DNA of 55,326 nt from Desulfatiglans anilini DSM 4660 (GTDB taxonomy: Bacteria > Desulfobacterota > DSM-4660 > Desulfatiglandales > Desulfatiglandaceae): NCBI RefSeq assembly GCF_000422285.1, contig NZ_AULM01000026.1, forward strand, positions 1 to 55,326, given 5' to 3'. Below are positions 42,744 to 50,600 of the stretch, piece by piece (within the stretch, counting starts at the first letter, position 1; every line of letters begins with the position of its first letter). The notes under the pieces are model-generated. The model saw only the letters and a list, made by a program, of their open reading frames with translations, made no database searches and was not told where the DNA came from. Position numbers and translations under genes: made by a program.

Positions 42744-44189
42744 ATGGCTATCAAGTCCGAACAGGAGTATCGGGAGCGTGTGTCCAAACTGAGGCCGAAG
42801 CTTTTCATCGGGGGCAGGAAGGTCGAGGACCTGAACGCGCACCCCGTCACCCGGAGCGTCATCGAGGCGACCGCGCGCGTTTACGAGCTGACCCTGGATC
42901 CCCGTTACCAGGACACCATGCAGAGCGTCTCGCACCTGACCGGAGAACCGGTCAGCCGGGCCCTGCACATCCACCAGAGCCGCGAGGACCTCCTCAAGCG
43001 CCTCGACATGGCGCGCCTGAGCAGCCAGAAGCTCGGCACTTGCAACTACCGCTGCCCTGGCAACGAGATGCTCCCCTCCCTCGCCTCGACCACCTGGGAG
43101 ATCGATCAGGACAAGGGCACTGAATACCACCAGCGCTTCAACGCCTACCTGAAGTATGCCCAGGAGAACGACCTGGTGGTGAGCGGCTCCGTCACCGACC
43201 CGAAAGGGGATCGCAGCAAGCGGCCCCTCGAACAGGACCCCGACTACTATGTCCACGTCGTCGAAAAACGGCCCGACGGAATCGTGGTGAGCGGGGCGAA
43301 ACAGCATGCGACAGGCGCTTACGCGGCGGACGAAACGCTGGTGCTGCCGGGGATCTCATGCCGAAAGGGCGAGGAGGACTATGCCCTGGCGTTCGTGATC
43401 CCGAACGGGGCCGAGGGGGTGACCTACATCGGCCAATACAACGCCTTCAGCACGGAGCGGGAGTCCGAATCGGACCTGCGGGTGATCGGCAACCCGGTCT
43501 ATGGACAGCGCGAAACGTGCCTCGTCGTGTTCGACCGGGTATTCGTCCCCTGGGAACGGGTCTTCATGTGCGGTGAGGTGGAGTACACCCAGAAGTTCAT
43601 CACCCGGTTCGCCAAGACCCACCGGATGAACTGCGGCGGGGCCTGCAAGGTGGGTTTCATGGACCTGATCATCGGCGCGACCCAGTTGATCGCCGAATAC
43701 AACGGCCTCCCCAACGTCTCGCACATCGCCCAGAAGATCACCCGGATGCTCCAGTTGAACGACACGTCCCTCGCCTGCGCGACGGCCGCCGCCTTCATGG
43801 GAAAAGAAGAGCCGGCCGGCTCGGGCGTCTTCATGCCTGATGAGGCGATGAGCAACATCGCCAAACTCAACACCAACGACGGCTTCTGGGAGGTCATGGC
43901 CCTCGCCGGGGACATCGCCGGCGGCGTCTCCGTGACCATGCCGAGCGAAAAGGAGCTCGACAACCCGGAAACGAGGGACTACGTCATGAAGTATCTCGGC
44001 GCGGCGGCGCCGGCGCACAAACGGATGCGGATCATCCGGTTCCTGCAGAACTGGGTCGCCGGACTCCATGGGGTCGGGACCTATCAGGGCTCCGGCCCGA
44101 GCCAGAACCAGATCATGGTCCTTTACCGCATAGCGGATCTCGAAAGCAGGAAGCGCATGGCCGAGGAACTGGCCAACGTCCACGCCTAG
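42744..44189 (+). CDS. 4-hydroxybutyryl-CoA dehydratase/vinylacetyl-CoA isomerase-like protein
   Basis: A 481-residue HpaB-fold flavoprotein with the cluster ligands expected in AbfD: GTCNYRCPGNEM (C-x3-C) and THRMNCGGACKVG (His plus Cys), together with the flavin site TDPKGDRSKRPLEQDPDYYVHVVEKR and FDRVFVPWERVFM. AbfD uses [4Fe-4S] plus FAD to dehydrate 4-hydroxybutyryl-CoA to crotonyl-CoA. The His-Cys segment contains an extra Cys and spacing one residue longer than I remember for AbfD. GCGGAGGGG precedes ATG 42744; the frame is open 39 codons further up. Monocistronic; no partner genes for a 4-hydroxybutyrate pathway are adjacent. Confidence 0.88.
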   Translation: MAIKSEQEYRERVSKLRPKLFIGGRKVEDLNAHPVTRSVIEATARVYELTLDPRYQDTMQSVSHLTGEPVSRALHIHQSREDLLKRLDMARLSSQKLGTCNYRCPGNEMLPSLASTTWEIDQDKGTEYHQRFNAYLKYAQENDLVVSGSVTDPKGDRSKRPLEQDPDYYVHVVEKRPDGIVVSGAKQHATGAYAADETLVLPGISCRKGEEDYALAFVIPNGAEGVTYIGQYNAFSTERESESDLRVIGNPVYGQRETCLVVFDRVFVPWERVFMCGEVEYTQKFITRFAKTHRMNCGGACKVGFMDLIIGATQLIAEYNGLPNVSHIAQKITRMLQLNDTSLACATAAAFMGKEEPAGSGVFMPDEAMSNIAKLNTNDGFWEVMALAGDIAGGVSVTMPSEKELDNPETRDYVMKYLGAAAPAHKRMRIIRFLQNWVAGLHGVGTYQGSGPSQNQIMVLYRIADLESRKRMAEELANVHA

Positions 44190-44201
44190 AGTCGGCGGAT
44201 G

Positions 44202-44236
44202 GCCTGGGAGCGGCTGTGAAGAGCGCGCTCCCAGGC
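44202..44236 (+). terminator. Hairpin after the dehydratase-like gene
   Basis: Perfect 11-bp stem GCCTGGGAGCG (44202-44212) / CGCTCCCAGGC (44226-44236) 12 bases after the stop. No T-tract follows, so Rho-independent activity is uncertain. Confidence 0.5.
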
Positions 44237-44312
44237 GGCCCGGGTGGTGATCACTGCGCAGACATGCGTAACGGCGCGCCGCAGGACTCCATCTCGTCAA
44301 AGCCTGGCCTTT

Positions 44313-44948
44313 TTATCCGCGGGAGCCCCTTTTCACGGCCTTGATGGCGATAAAAGCGCCCTTTCCGAACCCGTCCTCCACGGTTCCGGGCAGCCCCCCC
44401 GGGATCAGGGTCTGTTTTATCTCCACGGGGTCGAAGTCCGTCTCCCGCAAATGTTCCATCACCTCGTCGGTCGAGAAGAACGTCGCCTCCCGGTAAAACC
44501 GGCTTTCTCCCTTGTGGGCTGCATATCTTCTGCCGAGTTCGCTCAGCCTGTCCACGAAACCCACGATGATGGAGCCCTCGCGCTTCAAGACCCGCGCAGC
44601 CTCCCTGAACGTTGCAAGGATGTCGTCCACGAAGCAAATCGTGGTCACCATCAGCACGAAATCGAAGACACCGGTGCGGAACGGCAGGGCCTCGGCCACG
44701 CCCCGGCAGACATCGAGGCCAAGCACCCTGGCCTTCTCAGACATCTTTTCAGAGGGGTCGACCCCGATCTTCACACCGAATGGGACAGCGAACTTCCCGG
44801 ATCCGATGCCTACCTCCATGCCTCTTGCGCCAAGGGGAGGAATCAGCCTGCGCACCGCTTCGAGTTCCAGGTGATAAAAAGCAGGATGCCTGTCGAACCA
44901 ATCCTCGTAGGCATCGGTAAACGCGTCGAACGCTTCTGTTCTAGCCAT
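44313..44948 (-). CDS. Class I SAM-dependent methyltransferase
   Basis: A 211-residue UbiE-like enzyme: MEVGIGSGKFA (motif I), IGVDPSEKMSEKAR (ribose binding), AEALPFRTGVFDFVLMVTTICFVDD (motif II/IV) and REAARVLKREGSIIVGFVDR. Substrate not evident. ATG 44948 is preferred over an upstream GTG; its ribosome-binding site is weak. It is convergent with the dehydratase-like gene and separated from the next gene by about 330 bp in which I see nothing but AT-richer sequence. Confidence 0.87.
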   Translation of the reverse strand: MARTEAFDAFTDAYEDWFDRHPAFYHLELEAVRRLIPPLGARGMEVGIGSGKFAVPFGVKIGVDPSEKMSEKARVLGLDVCRGVAEALPFRTGVFDFVLMVTTICFVDDILATFREAARVLKREGSIIVGFVDRLSELGRRYAAHKGESRFYREATFFSTDEVMEHLRETDFDPVEIKQTLIPGGLPGTVEDGFGKGAFIAIKAVKRGSRG

Positions 44949-45281
44949 CACAGTCTCACGGACCTTTCACTCTTCACACAAGGGAGCCTGTCGGCATCGC
45001 AGGACCATGCTCTGGCAACAGCAGGGAAACATGAGGATATTCAAAAAGCGATGCACATATACCTGTGCAACCCGCCATTATAGCGTTGCAGCAAAGGCGG
45101 ACAACCCGCAAGCGTTTCGGGCCGGGGGTGGAAATGAAAACGGTTTTGTCTTCCGGCATATCTCTTGCTTAATCGTAGGCGGCTGGATGTAAACCCTCCT
45201 CACGACAAAAGCTGAATCTCAATGCGCATGATTTCATTACCCACAGGATGTAACATATCCGTTGCCTAAAGGAAAACTTCA
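44949..45281. other. Intergenic region without recognised features
   Basis: About 330 bp between divergent genes. It should contain both promoters. No convincing gene, repeat or hairpin was found, and reading frames through it have no ribosome-binding sites. Confidence 0.35.
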
Positions 45282-45743
45282 ATGGAACGTTTCAATGCCC
45301 TGATCAAGAGATTCGGAGAAACCATCGGGATTCCCGATCTCGACCTGGACGAAGACGGGTACTGCTGCCTGGAGTTTGACGGTCACATCGTCAACATCGA
45401 ATTCGCCCCACGCTCGGAGGAATTCTTCTTTTACGCCTGCATCGCAGACCTGCCCGAAACGGATCACCAAGCCCTCTGCGAGATGCTCCTCGAAGCGAAT
45501 TTCTTTTTCCGCGGGACCCATGGGGCTACCTTTGGCATCGACAAACAATCGAAACAAATCATCCTGGCCGCAAAGAAACCTATCGCGGCGGTTGACGGAC
45601 GCCTTTTCGAATCGATGATGGAAGATTTCGTCAACGCCACTATCGGTTGGAAACAAAGGCTTGCGGCCTTCCAGGAGCGGAACGGATCGGAGGAAGCACC
45701 GGAGACCGGATTCAGCTCCGATTTTCTTGAGCGAAGGGCCTGA
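45282..45743 (+). CDS. CesT/Tir-type chaperone family protein, orphan
   Basis: A 153-residue small acidic protein with the fold pattern of type III secretion class I chaperones: an N-terminal helix (FNALIKRFGETIG), a beta strand with EFDGHIVNIEF, FFFYACIADLP, and a later helix-strand pair (EMLLEANFFF...GATFGIDK, ILAAKKPI). Such proteins bind an extended stretch of a client. No type III secretion or effector gene is nearby, so it may be an orphan chaperone of another client. AAAGGA precedes the start. Assignment rests on pattern only. Confidence 0.65.
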   Translation: MERFNALIKRFGETIGIPDLDLDEDGYCCLEFDGHIVNIEFAPRSEEFFFYACIADLPETDHQALCEMLLEANFFFRGTHGATFGIDKQSKQIILAAKKPIAAVDGRLFESMMEDFVNATIGWKQRLAAFQERNGSEEAPETGFSSDFLERRA

Positions 45744-45748
45744 GCCTA

Positions 45749-45920
45749 GTTTCCACCCGGAAATGAGGATTTTTGGCCCATATCAAGGAAATCAAGCGTT
45801 CGCGCGGAAGCGACCTGCAGGTCGCCGCACAAGCAAACGTGTAGATTGACGCCGAGATTGGCCAAAAAGACCATTTCCGGATTGGAAACCGGGTTCTACC
45901 GGGAAATCATTTCCAGATGG
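45749..45920 (+). repeat. Dispersed palindromic element, full copy R7 with right module
   Basis: Left end TTTCCACCCGGAAATGAGG, core TTTTTGGCCCATATC, GCGACCTGCAGGTCGC in the centre, CCGCACAAGCAAACG, ATTGACGCCGAGATTGGCC, then CATTTCCGGATTGG and a module ACCGGGTTCTACCGGGAAAT, CATTTCCAGATGG. It lies 82 bp from the 3' end of the giant kinase gene, whose 5' end is followed by copy R8. Confidence 0.88.
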
Positions 45921-46002
45921 GAGCGAGCCTAACGAAACGGGAGGCGTCCAATACAGCCGCTTATGGTTCGCCGCGTCTGATGGGTGTTGGACAAGGGCTC
46001 GA

Positions 46003-49000
46003 TCATCTTTCGCTCAGGAAAGCCTCCATGACTGCTTTCGTTTCCCGCAACCGATCTTCGAGCACCGCCAATCGAGACCGTGCCGCGTCCACATCACCTC
46101 TGCCAACGGATTTTTCGATCTCCATGGCCTCATGCCGTATCGCCTCTGCACCCACACTCGCGGCGGCCCCTTTGATCGTATGGGCCCACCGCTCCGCACC
46201 GGGACCGTCCCGGCTCTCAAGAAACGTTCCAAGACGTTGAATCTGCTGCGGGATGTCCAACAAAAAGGCCTCGGCAATCTCCTCCATCAGATCGTGGTCT
46301 CCCATCAACCGATCGAGGAGGCCACTCCTGTCCCAAACGGACATCTCAGAAGGGGACGGTTTTTCCGTTTCTTTCGCTCCCTCCCCTGGATGCGTCTTTG
46401 CCCTCCTGCTCGCATCATCCGCCAGCCACTTTTCGAGGACTTCGGCCAGGGCCAAATGCCCCACGGGCTTCGCCACATAGTCGTTCATGCCGGCGGCCAG
46501 GCATCTTTCCCGGTCCCCCGCCATGGCATGGGCCGTCATGGCGATGATGGGGACTGTGTTCGGGCCAGACAGGTTTCTGGAGCTGCGGATCGCCCTGGTG
46601 GCCTCCAGACCGTCCATCACCGGCATCTGGACATCCATCAGCACCAGGTCGTAAACGACCTGCTCCAAGGCTTCGATCGCCTCGGCGCCATTGGCAACGG
46701 CATCGGCCTTCAGCCCCAGCTTTTTAAGGATGCCCAAAGCCACCTGCCGGTTGGTGGCGTTGTCCTCGGCCAACAGGATGCGCACCGGACGATCGGCAAA
46801 AATCATCAGCGCTTCACGCGCCGAATGCCGTGTGGTGATAGGCCGGTGCTTCACAAACGCCCCCAAACGCTCCATCAACGACAAAGACAACGCTACCTGC
46901 AGCTCTTCGTTGCGAACGGGCTTGGTCAGGTAAGCGGCAAACCCGGCCTTCGCAAAGCGCCGGGCATCTCCCCGGCTCCCCAGAGAGGTGAGCATCACCA
47001 GGCGGGTATCGGCCAGCCGTTCATCGGCCAGAATCATCCTGCCCAATGTTTCTCCGTCCAGACCCGGCATCTGCATATCGATAACCGCCAAACGGAACGG
47101 ATCCCCTTCCTCCTTGGCCTGCAACAGGGCCTCAATAGCCGCTGGGCCGTCCTTCGACTCCTCCGGCCGCATGCCCCAGGAGGTCAACCGCCCTGTCAGA
47201 ATCTCTCGTCCGGTGGTGTTGTCATCCACTACCAGGACCCTCACCCCCCGCAGGTCGGAATAAACGGGCGGCTCCTGTTCCCCTTGCTCCGGCTGTTTAC
47301 GCAGGTCCACCGTGAACCAGAACTCAGATCCCTTGCCCTCCCGGCTGTTGACCCCCATCCTCCCTCCCATCATCTCAACCAGCTGCTTCGCTATGGCCAG
47401 CCCCAAACCGCTGCCGCCGTAGAGGCGCGTGGTCGAAGCATCTACCTGGCTGAATTTCTGAAAGATGAGTTCCAGTTTGTTTTCCGGGATACCGATCCCT
47501 GTGTCCCGCACCGTGAAGCACAGCGTCGCCTCCTCGTCCGACTCCGAGGTTACGCTGACGCGGATCGAAACTTCCCCCCTCGCTGTGAATTTGATGGCAT
47601 TGCCGGCCAGATTGGTGATGATCTGGCGAAGCCTCCCCGGGTCGCCTCGCAGCATCTTGGGAACCTGCTCCTCCCAGCTGCAAAGCAGCTCGAGCCCCTT
47701 TTCATGAGCCCGCACAGCCAGGTTGGCGGTCAAATCATCCAGCAGGCCGACCAGATTGAAGTCGACCTCCTCCAAATCGAGTTTGTTGGCTTCGATCTTC
47801 GAAAAATCGAGGATGTCGTTGATGAGGGTCAGGAGCGACTCCCCGCTTTCACGCACCACCTCCGCATAGCGCTGCTGATCCGCTGTCAGTTCCGTATCCA
47901 GCAGCAGCCCGGTCATCCCTATGATTCCATTCAGAGGGGTTCGAATCTCATGACTCATGTTGGCAAGGAATTCGCTTTTGGCTCGATTCGCGGTCTCGGC
48001 GTGCATGGCCATTTCGTTGGCGCGGGCGGTCGCCTCCTCGAACTGGCGGTTGGCTTTGAGAAGTTTTCGCTCGTATTGCATCCGCTCGTCGATATCCGTA
48101 TCCGAACCCCTGAAGCCAAGGACTTCCCCTTCCGCCCCCACCAAGGTCATGCCGCTACGCATCACCCAAAAGGGCCGCCCATCCCTGGTGACGAGCCGAT
48201 TTTCAAAGTTGGTCAGCGACTCCCGGCGGCGCATCACCCTCAGACCGAATTCCTTGACCTTTTCCTGATCGGCAGGCAGGCAAATGTCGTAAAAATACTT
48301 CCTGCCGACCAGTTCTTCGGGTTTGTAGCCCAGGATATTTTCCGCCAGAGGACTCAAAAAGGTGTACAAACCCTCGGCGTCGACCTCCCAAGTGACCGTC
48401 CTGCTCTGTTCGGCGAGCTTGTTGAAACGCTCTTCACTCTCCAGTAAAGCCTGCTCCACGTTTTTACGCTCGGTGATATCCCTCGAGACGCCCACAAAAG
48501 ACTTGAAGGCACCGTTCTCATCCTTTACGAGGCTGCCTGCGGCACTGTGCCAATGCCAGGATCCGTCGGCGTGTCTGACCCGGTATTCCGGATGGGGGAG
48601 AGACGTCTTGCCTTCAACGACCTGAGAAAGATATTCGGCGCAGATTTGGATGTCTTCCGGATGAACGAATGAACGAAACGATTTCCCGATGACCTCGACA
48701 GGATCGCGTCCCGTTATCTTGAGCCATGAGGGCGAAGCGTAGGTGAAGACGCCTTCCGGCGTCAGGCTCCATATCAAATCGGATGAATGGTCCACGAGCA
48801 GGCGGTATTTCTCTTCGCTTTCCCGCAGGGCCTCTTCGGCCAGTTTGACATCGATCGACTTCCATACCGCATCCATCAGCAGCTTGAGCTGCATCGCGTC
48901 CGACTCGTCATAGTCGGCGGCCTTGTTGGCCACACCCACCACCGCGATGATTTGATCTCCCCTGAAGATCGGTATGGTCAGAAATTTTTCGATATGGACA

Positions 49001-50106
49001 TGACCCGGGGGATACCCCCTCTTGAGCGGATTCTCCGCCTGGAAATCATTCACCAGGATCGGCCGCCGCTGCCGGACGGCCTCGCCCCAGATACCGGTCC
49101 TATCCAGGTCGTAGACCGTCTTCGGATCGGCGACGCTGCACTCCTGCATGACATCCTTCGACCAGGTATTCAAGACGAACTGCCTGCGGTCTTCATCATA
49201 GAAATAAATATATCCGATTTTGCTTTCTGTGAGATGAACGACTTCGTGCAGGGCATGGTCGAGAAACTCCTGGACCGTATCCGACGGATCCTCCAATATC
49301 TTCACAAGACTCTTGAGCCGGGTCTCGCTCCTCCGGAGCTGTTCGTCTGCCATCTGCCGCCCTGTGATATCGAGCGAGTGTTCGACAACCCGCACCAGAC
49401 GCCCCTGCTCATCAATGACAGGATGCGCGTGAATTTCGATTTGACGGGCCATCCCTCGCGCGTCGTAATGCGTGTGTCTCATGGTGGCGGGATGCAGTGT
49501 CCTGCGAACCGCATCGACGGGGCACACATGGTCCTTCCCGCTGCATGGGCTTTCCCGATGATGGGACACGGCATAGCAGGTTTTCCCTACCACGGCCCAT
49601 CCGCCATAGGCTTGATTCGCCATCTCAATCCGATAGCTCTCCGGATCGATGACGGCAAAGGGGTGGGACAGTGCGTCGATGGCCGTTCTCAAAAAGCGCT
49701 CGTTTTCCTGAACCTCCTTCTGGCGCTCGTATTCCTCGGTTGCATCGCTGAACATCAACACAGTCCCTGTGATATCACCCTCGCCCTCACAGACGGCAGC
49801 GCAGCTGCTGGAGATCCGGGACTCACGCCCCTCTCTCGAGACGAGAACGCGGCGGCCGCTCAGTTCCCGGACAGCCTCGCCGCGCATTACCCGCGCGACG
49901 GGGTCATCAACCGGGGCGCGGGTATCTGGGTCGACAATTCGAAAGACCTCGCTTACGGGGCATCCGGCCGCCCGGGCCGCAGGCCAGCCCGTCAGCGATT
50001 CGGCCATGGCATTGAGGCTGACGACATTTCCCTCCCTGTCGCAGACAATCACCCCATAGCCCATGGAGAGGAGGGCATCCGAAAGGAATCCTACATTTTT
50101 CTGCAT
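46003..50106 (-). CDS. Giant multi-sensor hybrid histidine kinase
   Basis: A 1367-residue cytoplasmic sensor (no obvious membrane segment). In order: PAS (1-130), PAS with a C-x4-H-x5-C-x6-CP motif (about 140-255), GAF (270-430), two further PAS/PAC domains (435-560, 565-690), HisKA with SHEIRTPLNG (about 735), ATPase with NLAGNAIKFT, DTGIGIP and GGSGLGLAI, receiver 1 (phospho-Asp in VIDMQMPG), receiver 2 (LMDVQMPVMDG) and an HPt domain with phospho-His in HTIKGAAASVG. It is a complete phosphorelay in one chain; its downstream regulator is unknown. Start 50106 follows AGGGG with six spacing bases; ATG 50112 would overlap that site. Both ends lie within 85 bp of repeat copies. Confidence 0.95.
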   Translation of the reverse strand: MQKNVGFLSDALLSMGYGVIVCDREGNVVSLNAMAESLTGWPAARAAGCPVSEVFRIVDPDTRAPVDDPVARVMRGEAVRELSGRRVLVSREGRESRISSSCAAVCEGEGDITGTVLMFSDATEEYERQKEVQENERFLRTAIDALSHPFAVIDPESYRIEMANQAYGGWAVVGKTCYAVSHHRESPCSGKDHVCPVDAVRRTLHPATMRHTHYDARGMARQIEIHAHPVIDEQGRLVRVVEHSLDITGRQMADEQLRRSETRLKSLVKILEDPSDTVQEFLDHALHEVVHLTESKIGYIYFYDEDRRQFVLNTWSKDVMQECSVADPKTVYDLDRTGIWGEAVRQRRPILVNDFQAENPLKRGYPPGHVHIEKFLTIPIFRGDQIIAVVGVANKAADYDESDAMQLKLLMDAVWKSIDVKLAEEALRESEEKYRLLVDHSSDLIWSLTPEGVFTYASPSWLKITGRDPVEVIGKSFRSFVHPEDIQICAEYLSQVVEGKTSLPHPEYRVRHADGSWHWHSAAGSLVKDENGAFKSFVGVSRDITERKNVEQALLESEERFNKLAEQSRTVTWEVDAEGLYTFLSPLAENILGYKPEELVGRKYFYDICLPADQEKVKEFGLRVMRRRESLTNFENRLVTRDGRPFWVMRSGMTLVGAEGEVLGFRGSDTDIDERMQYERKLLKANRQFEEATARANEMAMHAETANRAKSEFLANMSHEIRTPLNGIIGMTGLLLDTELTADQQRYAEVVRESGESLLTLINDILDFSKIEANKLDLEEVDFNLVGLLDDLTANLAVRAHEKGLELLCSWEEQVPKMLRGDPGRLRQIITNLAGNAIKFTARGEVSIRVSVTSESDEEATLCFTVRDTGIGIPENKLELIFQKFSQVDASTTRLYGGSGLGLAIAKQLVEMMGGRMGVNSREGKGSEFWFTVDLRKQPEQGEQEPPVYSDLRGVRVLVVDDNTTGREILTGRLTSWGMRPEESKDGPAAIEALLQAKEEGDPFRLAVIDMQMPGLDGETLGRMILADERLADTRLVMLTSLGSRGDARRFAKAGFAAYLTKPVRNEELQVALSLSLMERLGAFVKHRPITTRHSAREALMIFADRPVRILLAEDNATNRQVALGILKKLGLKADAVANGAEAIEALEQVVYDLVLMDVQMPVMDGLEATRAIRSSRNLSGPNTVPIIAMTAHAMAGDRERCLAAGMNDYVAKPVGHLALAEVLEKWLADDASRRAKTHPGEGAKETEKPSPSEMSVWDRSGLLDRLMGDHDLMEEIAEAFLLDIPQQIQRLGTFLESRDGPGAERWAHTIKGAAASVGAEAIRHEAMEIEKSVGRGDVDAARSRLAVLEDRLRETKAVMEAFLSER

Positions 50107-50177
50107 CTTCATCCCCTGTATGGGCCAAACCCGACTGCAGGCCCGCTGCGCTCCCTCTTAGGAAAAATTTTGGCTGG

Positions 50178-50400
50178 TTTCCATCCGGAAATGGTCTTTT
50201 CGGCCGATCTCGGCGCCAATCTGCACGTTTGCTTGTGCGGGGACCAGCAGGTCGCCTCCACGCAAACGATTTATTTCCTTGGTATTTGCCAAACAAGGAC
50301 CCGCCCCGCAGGGGTGGGACTGAGCACCCGAAGGGTGTGAAGAAAAATCCTCATTTCCGGATTGGGAACCGGGTTCTGCCGGGAAATCATTTCCGGATGG
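50178..50400 (-). repeat. Dispersed palindromic element, full copy R8 with insert and right module
   Basis: Reads TTTCCATCCGGAAATGGTC, CGGCCGATCTCGGCGCC, TGCACGTTTGCTTGTGCGG, ACCAGCAGGTCGCCTCC, CGCAAACG and TTGGTATTTGCC, so the core is inverted relative to R7. A segment of about 55 bp (AAGGACCCGCCCCGCAGG, GGGACTGAGC, GGGTGTGAAG) follows, then CATTTCCGGATTGG and the same module as R7 (ACCGGGTTCTGCCGGGAAAT). It lies 71 bp upstream of the kinase start. Confidence 0.88.
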
Positions 50401-50434
50401 ATACTAGCTGGGAAAATCGCTTCGACGGAAAGGC

Positions 50435-50470
50435 ATTGGGTGCAGCGGCGGGCCGGCCGCTGCACCCAAT
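50435..50470. other. Perfect 15-bp hairpin
   Basis: ATTGGGTGCAGCGGC (50435-50449) and GCCGCTGCACCCAAT (50456-50470) pair perfectly around a 6-base loop. No T-tract on either strand. It is 35 bp after repeat R8 and distinct from it in sequence. Confidence 0.7.
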
Positions 50471-50533
50471 CCAATATACTTCCCGGTATCCACAAAATAT
50501 CCGCATTTTTGGTGTGGAAACCCATTGACCGGG

Positions 50534-50563
50534 GCCCGGCCGGTTTCTGAAAACCGTCCGGGC
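50534..50563 (-). terminator. Hairpin after the flavodiiron gene
   Basis: GCCCGGCCGGTTT / AAACCGTCCGGGC with one mismatch (50534-50546 and 50551-50563), located 38 bp past the end of the FprA-like gene. It has no long T-tract, so it is a probable rather than certain terminator. Confidence 0.5.
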
Positions 50564-50600
50564 TCCGCGATCCTCTTTCAAGATAAACGTCGTTCCGGGA

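Noticed and set aside
45282-45743. Type III secretion locus
   Set aside because: Only one chaperone-like gene is present, with no injectisome or effector genes around it.
46132-48447. 771-residue plus-strand reading frame
   Set aside because: It is antisense to the hybrid kinase, whose domains are unambiguous; its composition (Gln/His/Arg-rich) shows no recognisable domain.
48787-50340. 517-residue plus-strand reading frame
   Set aside because: Antisense to the kinase N-terminal half and running into repeat R8; no motif.
45749-50400. Composite transposon carrying the kinase
   Set aside because: The flanking repeats contain no transposase gene and no target-site duplications were identified; kept only as a cassette hypothesis.
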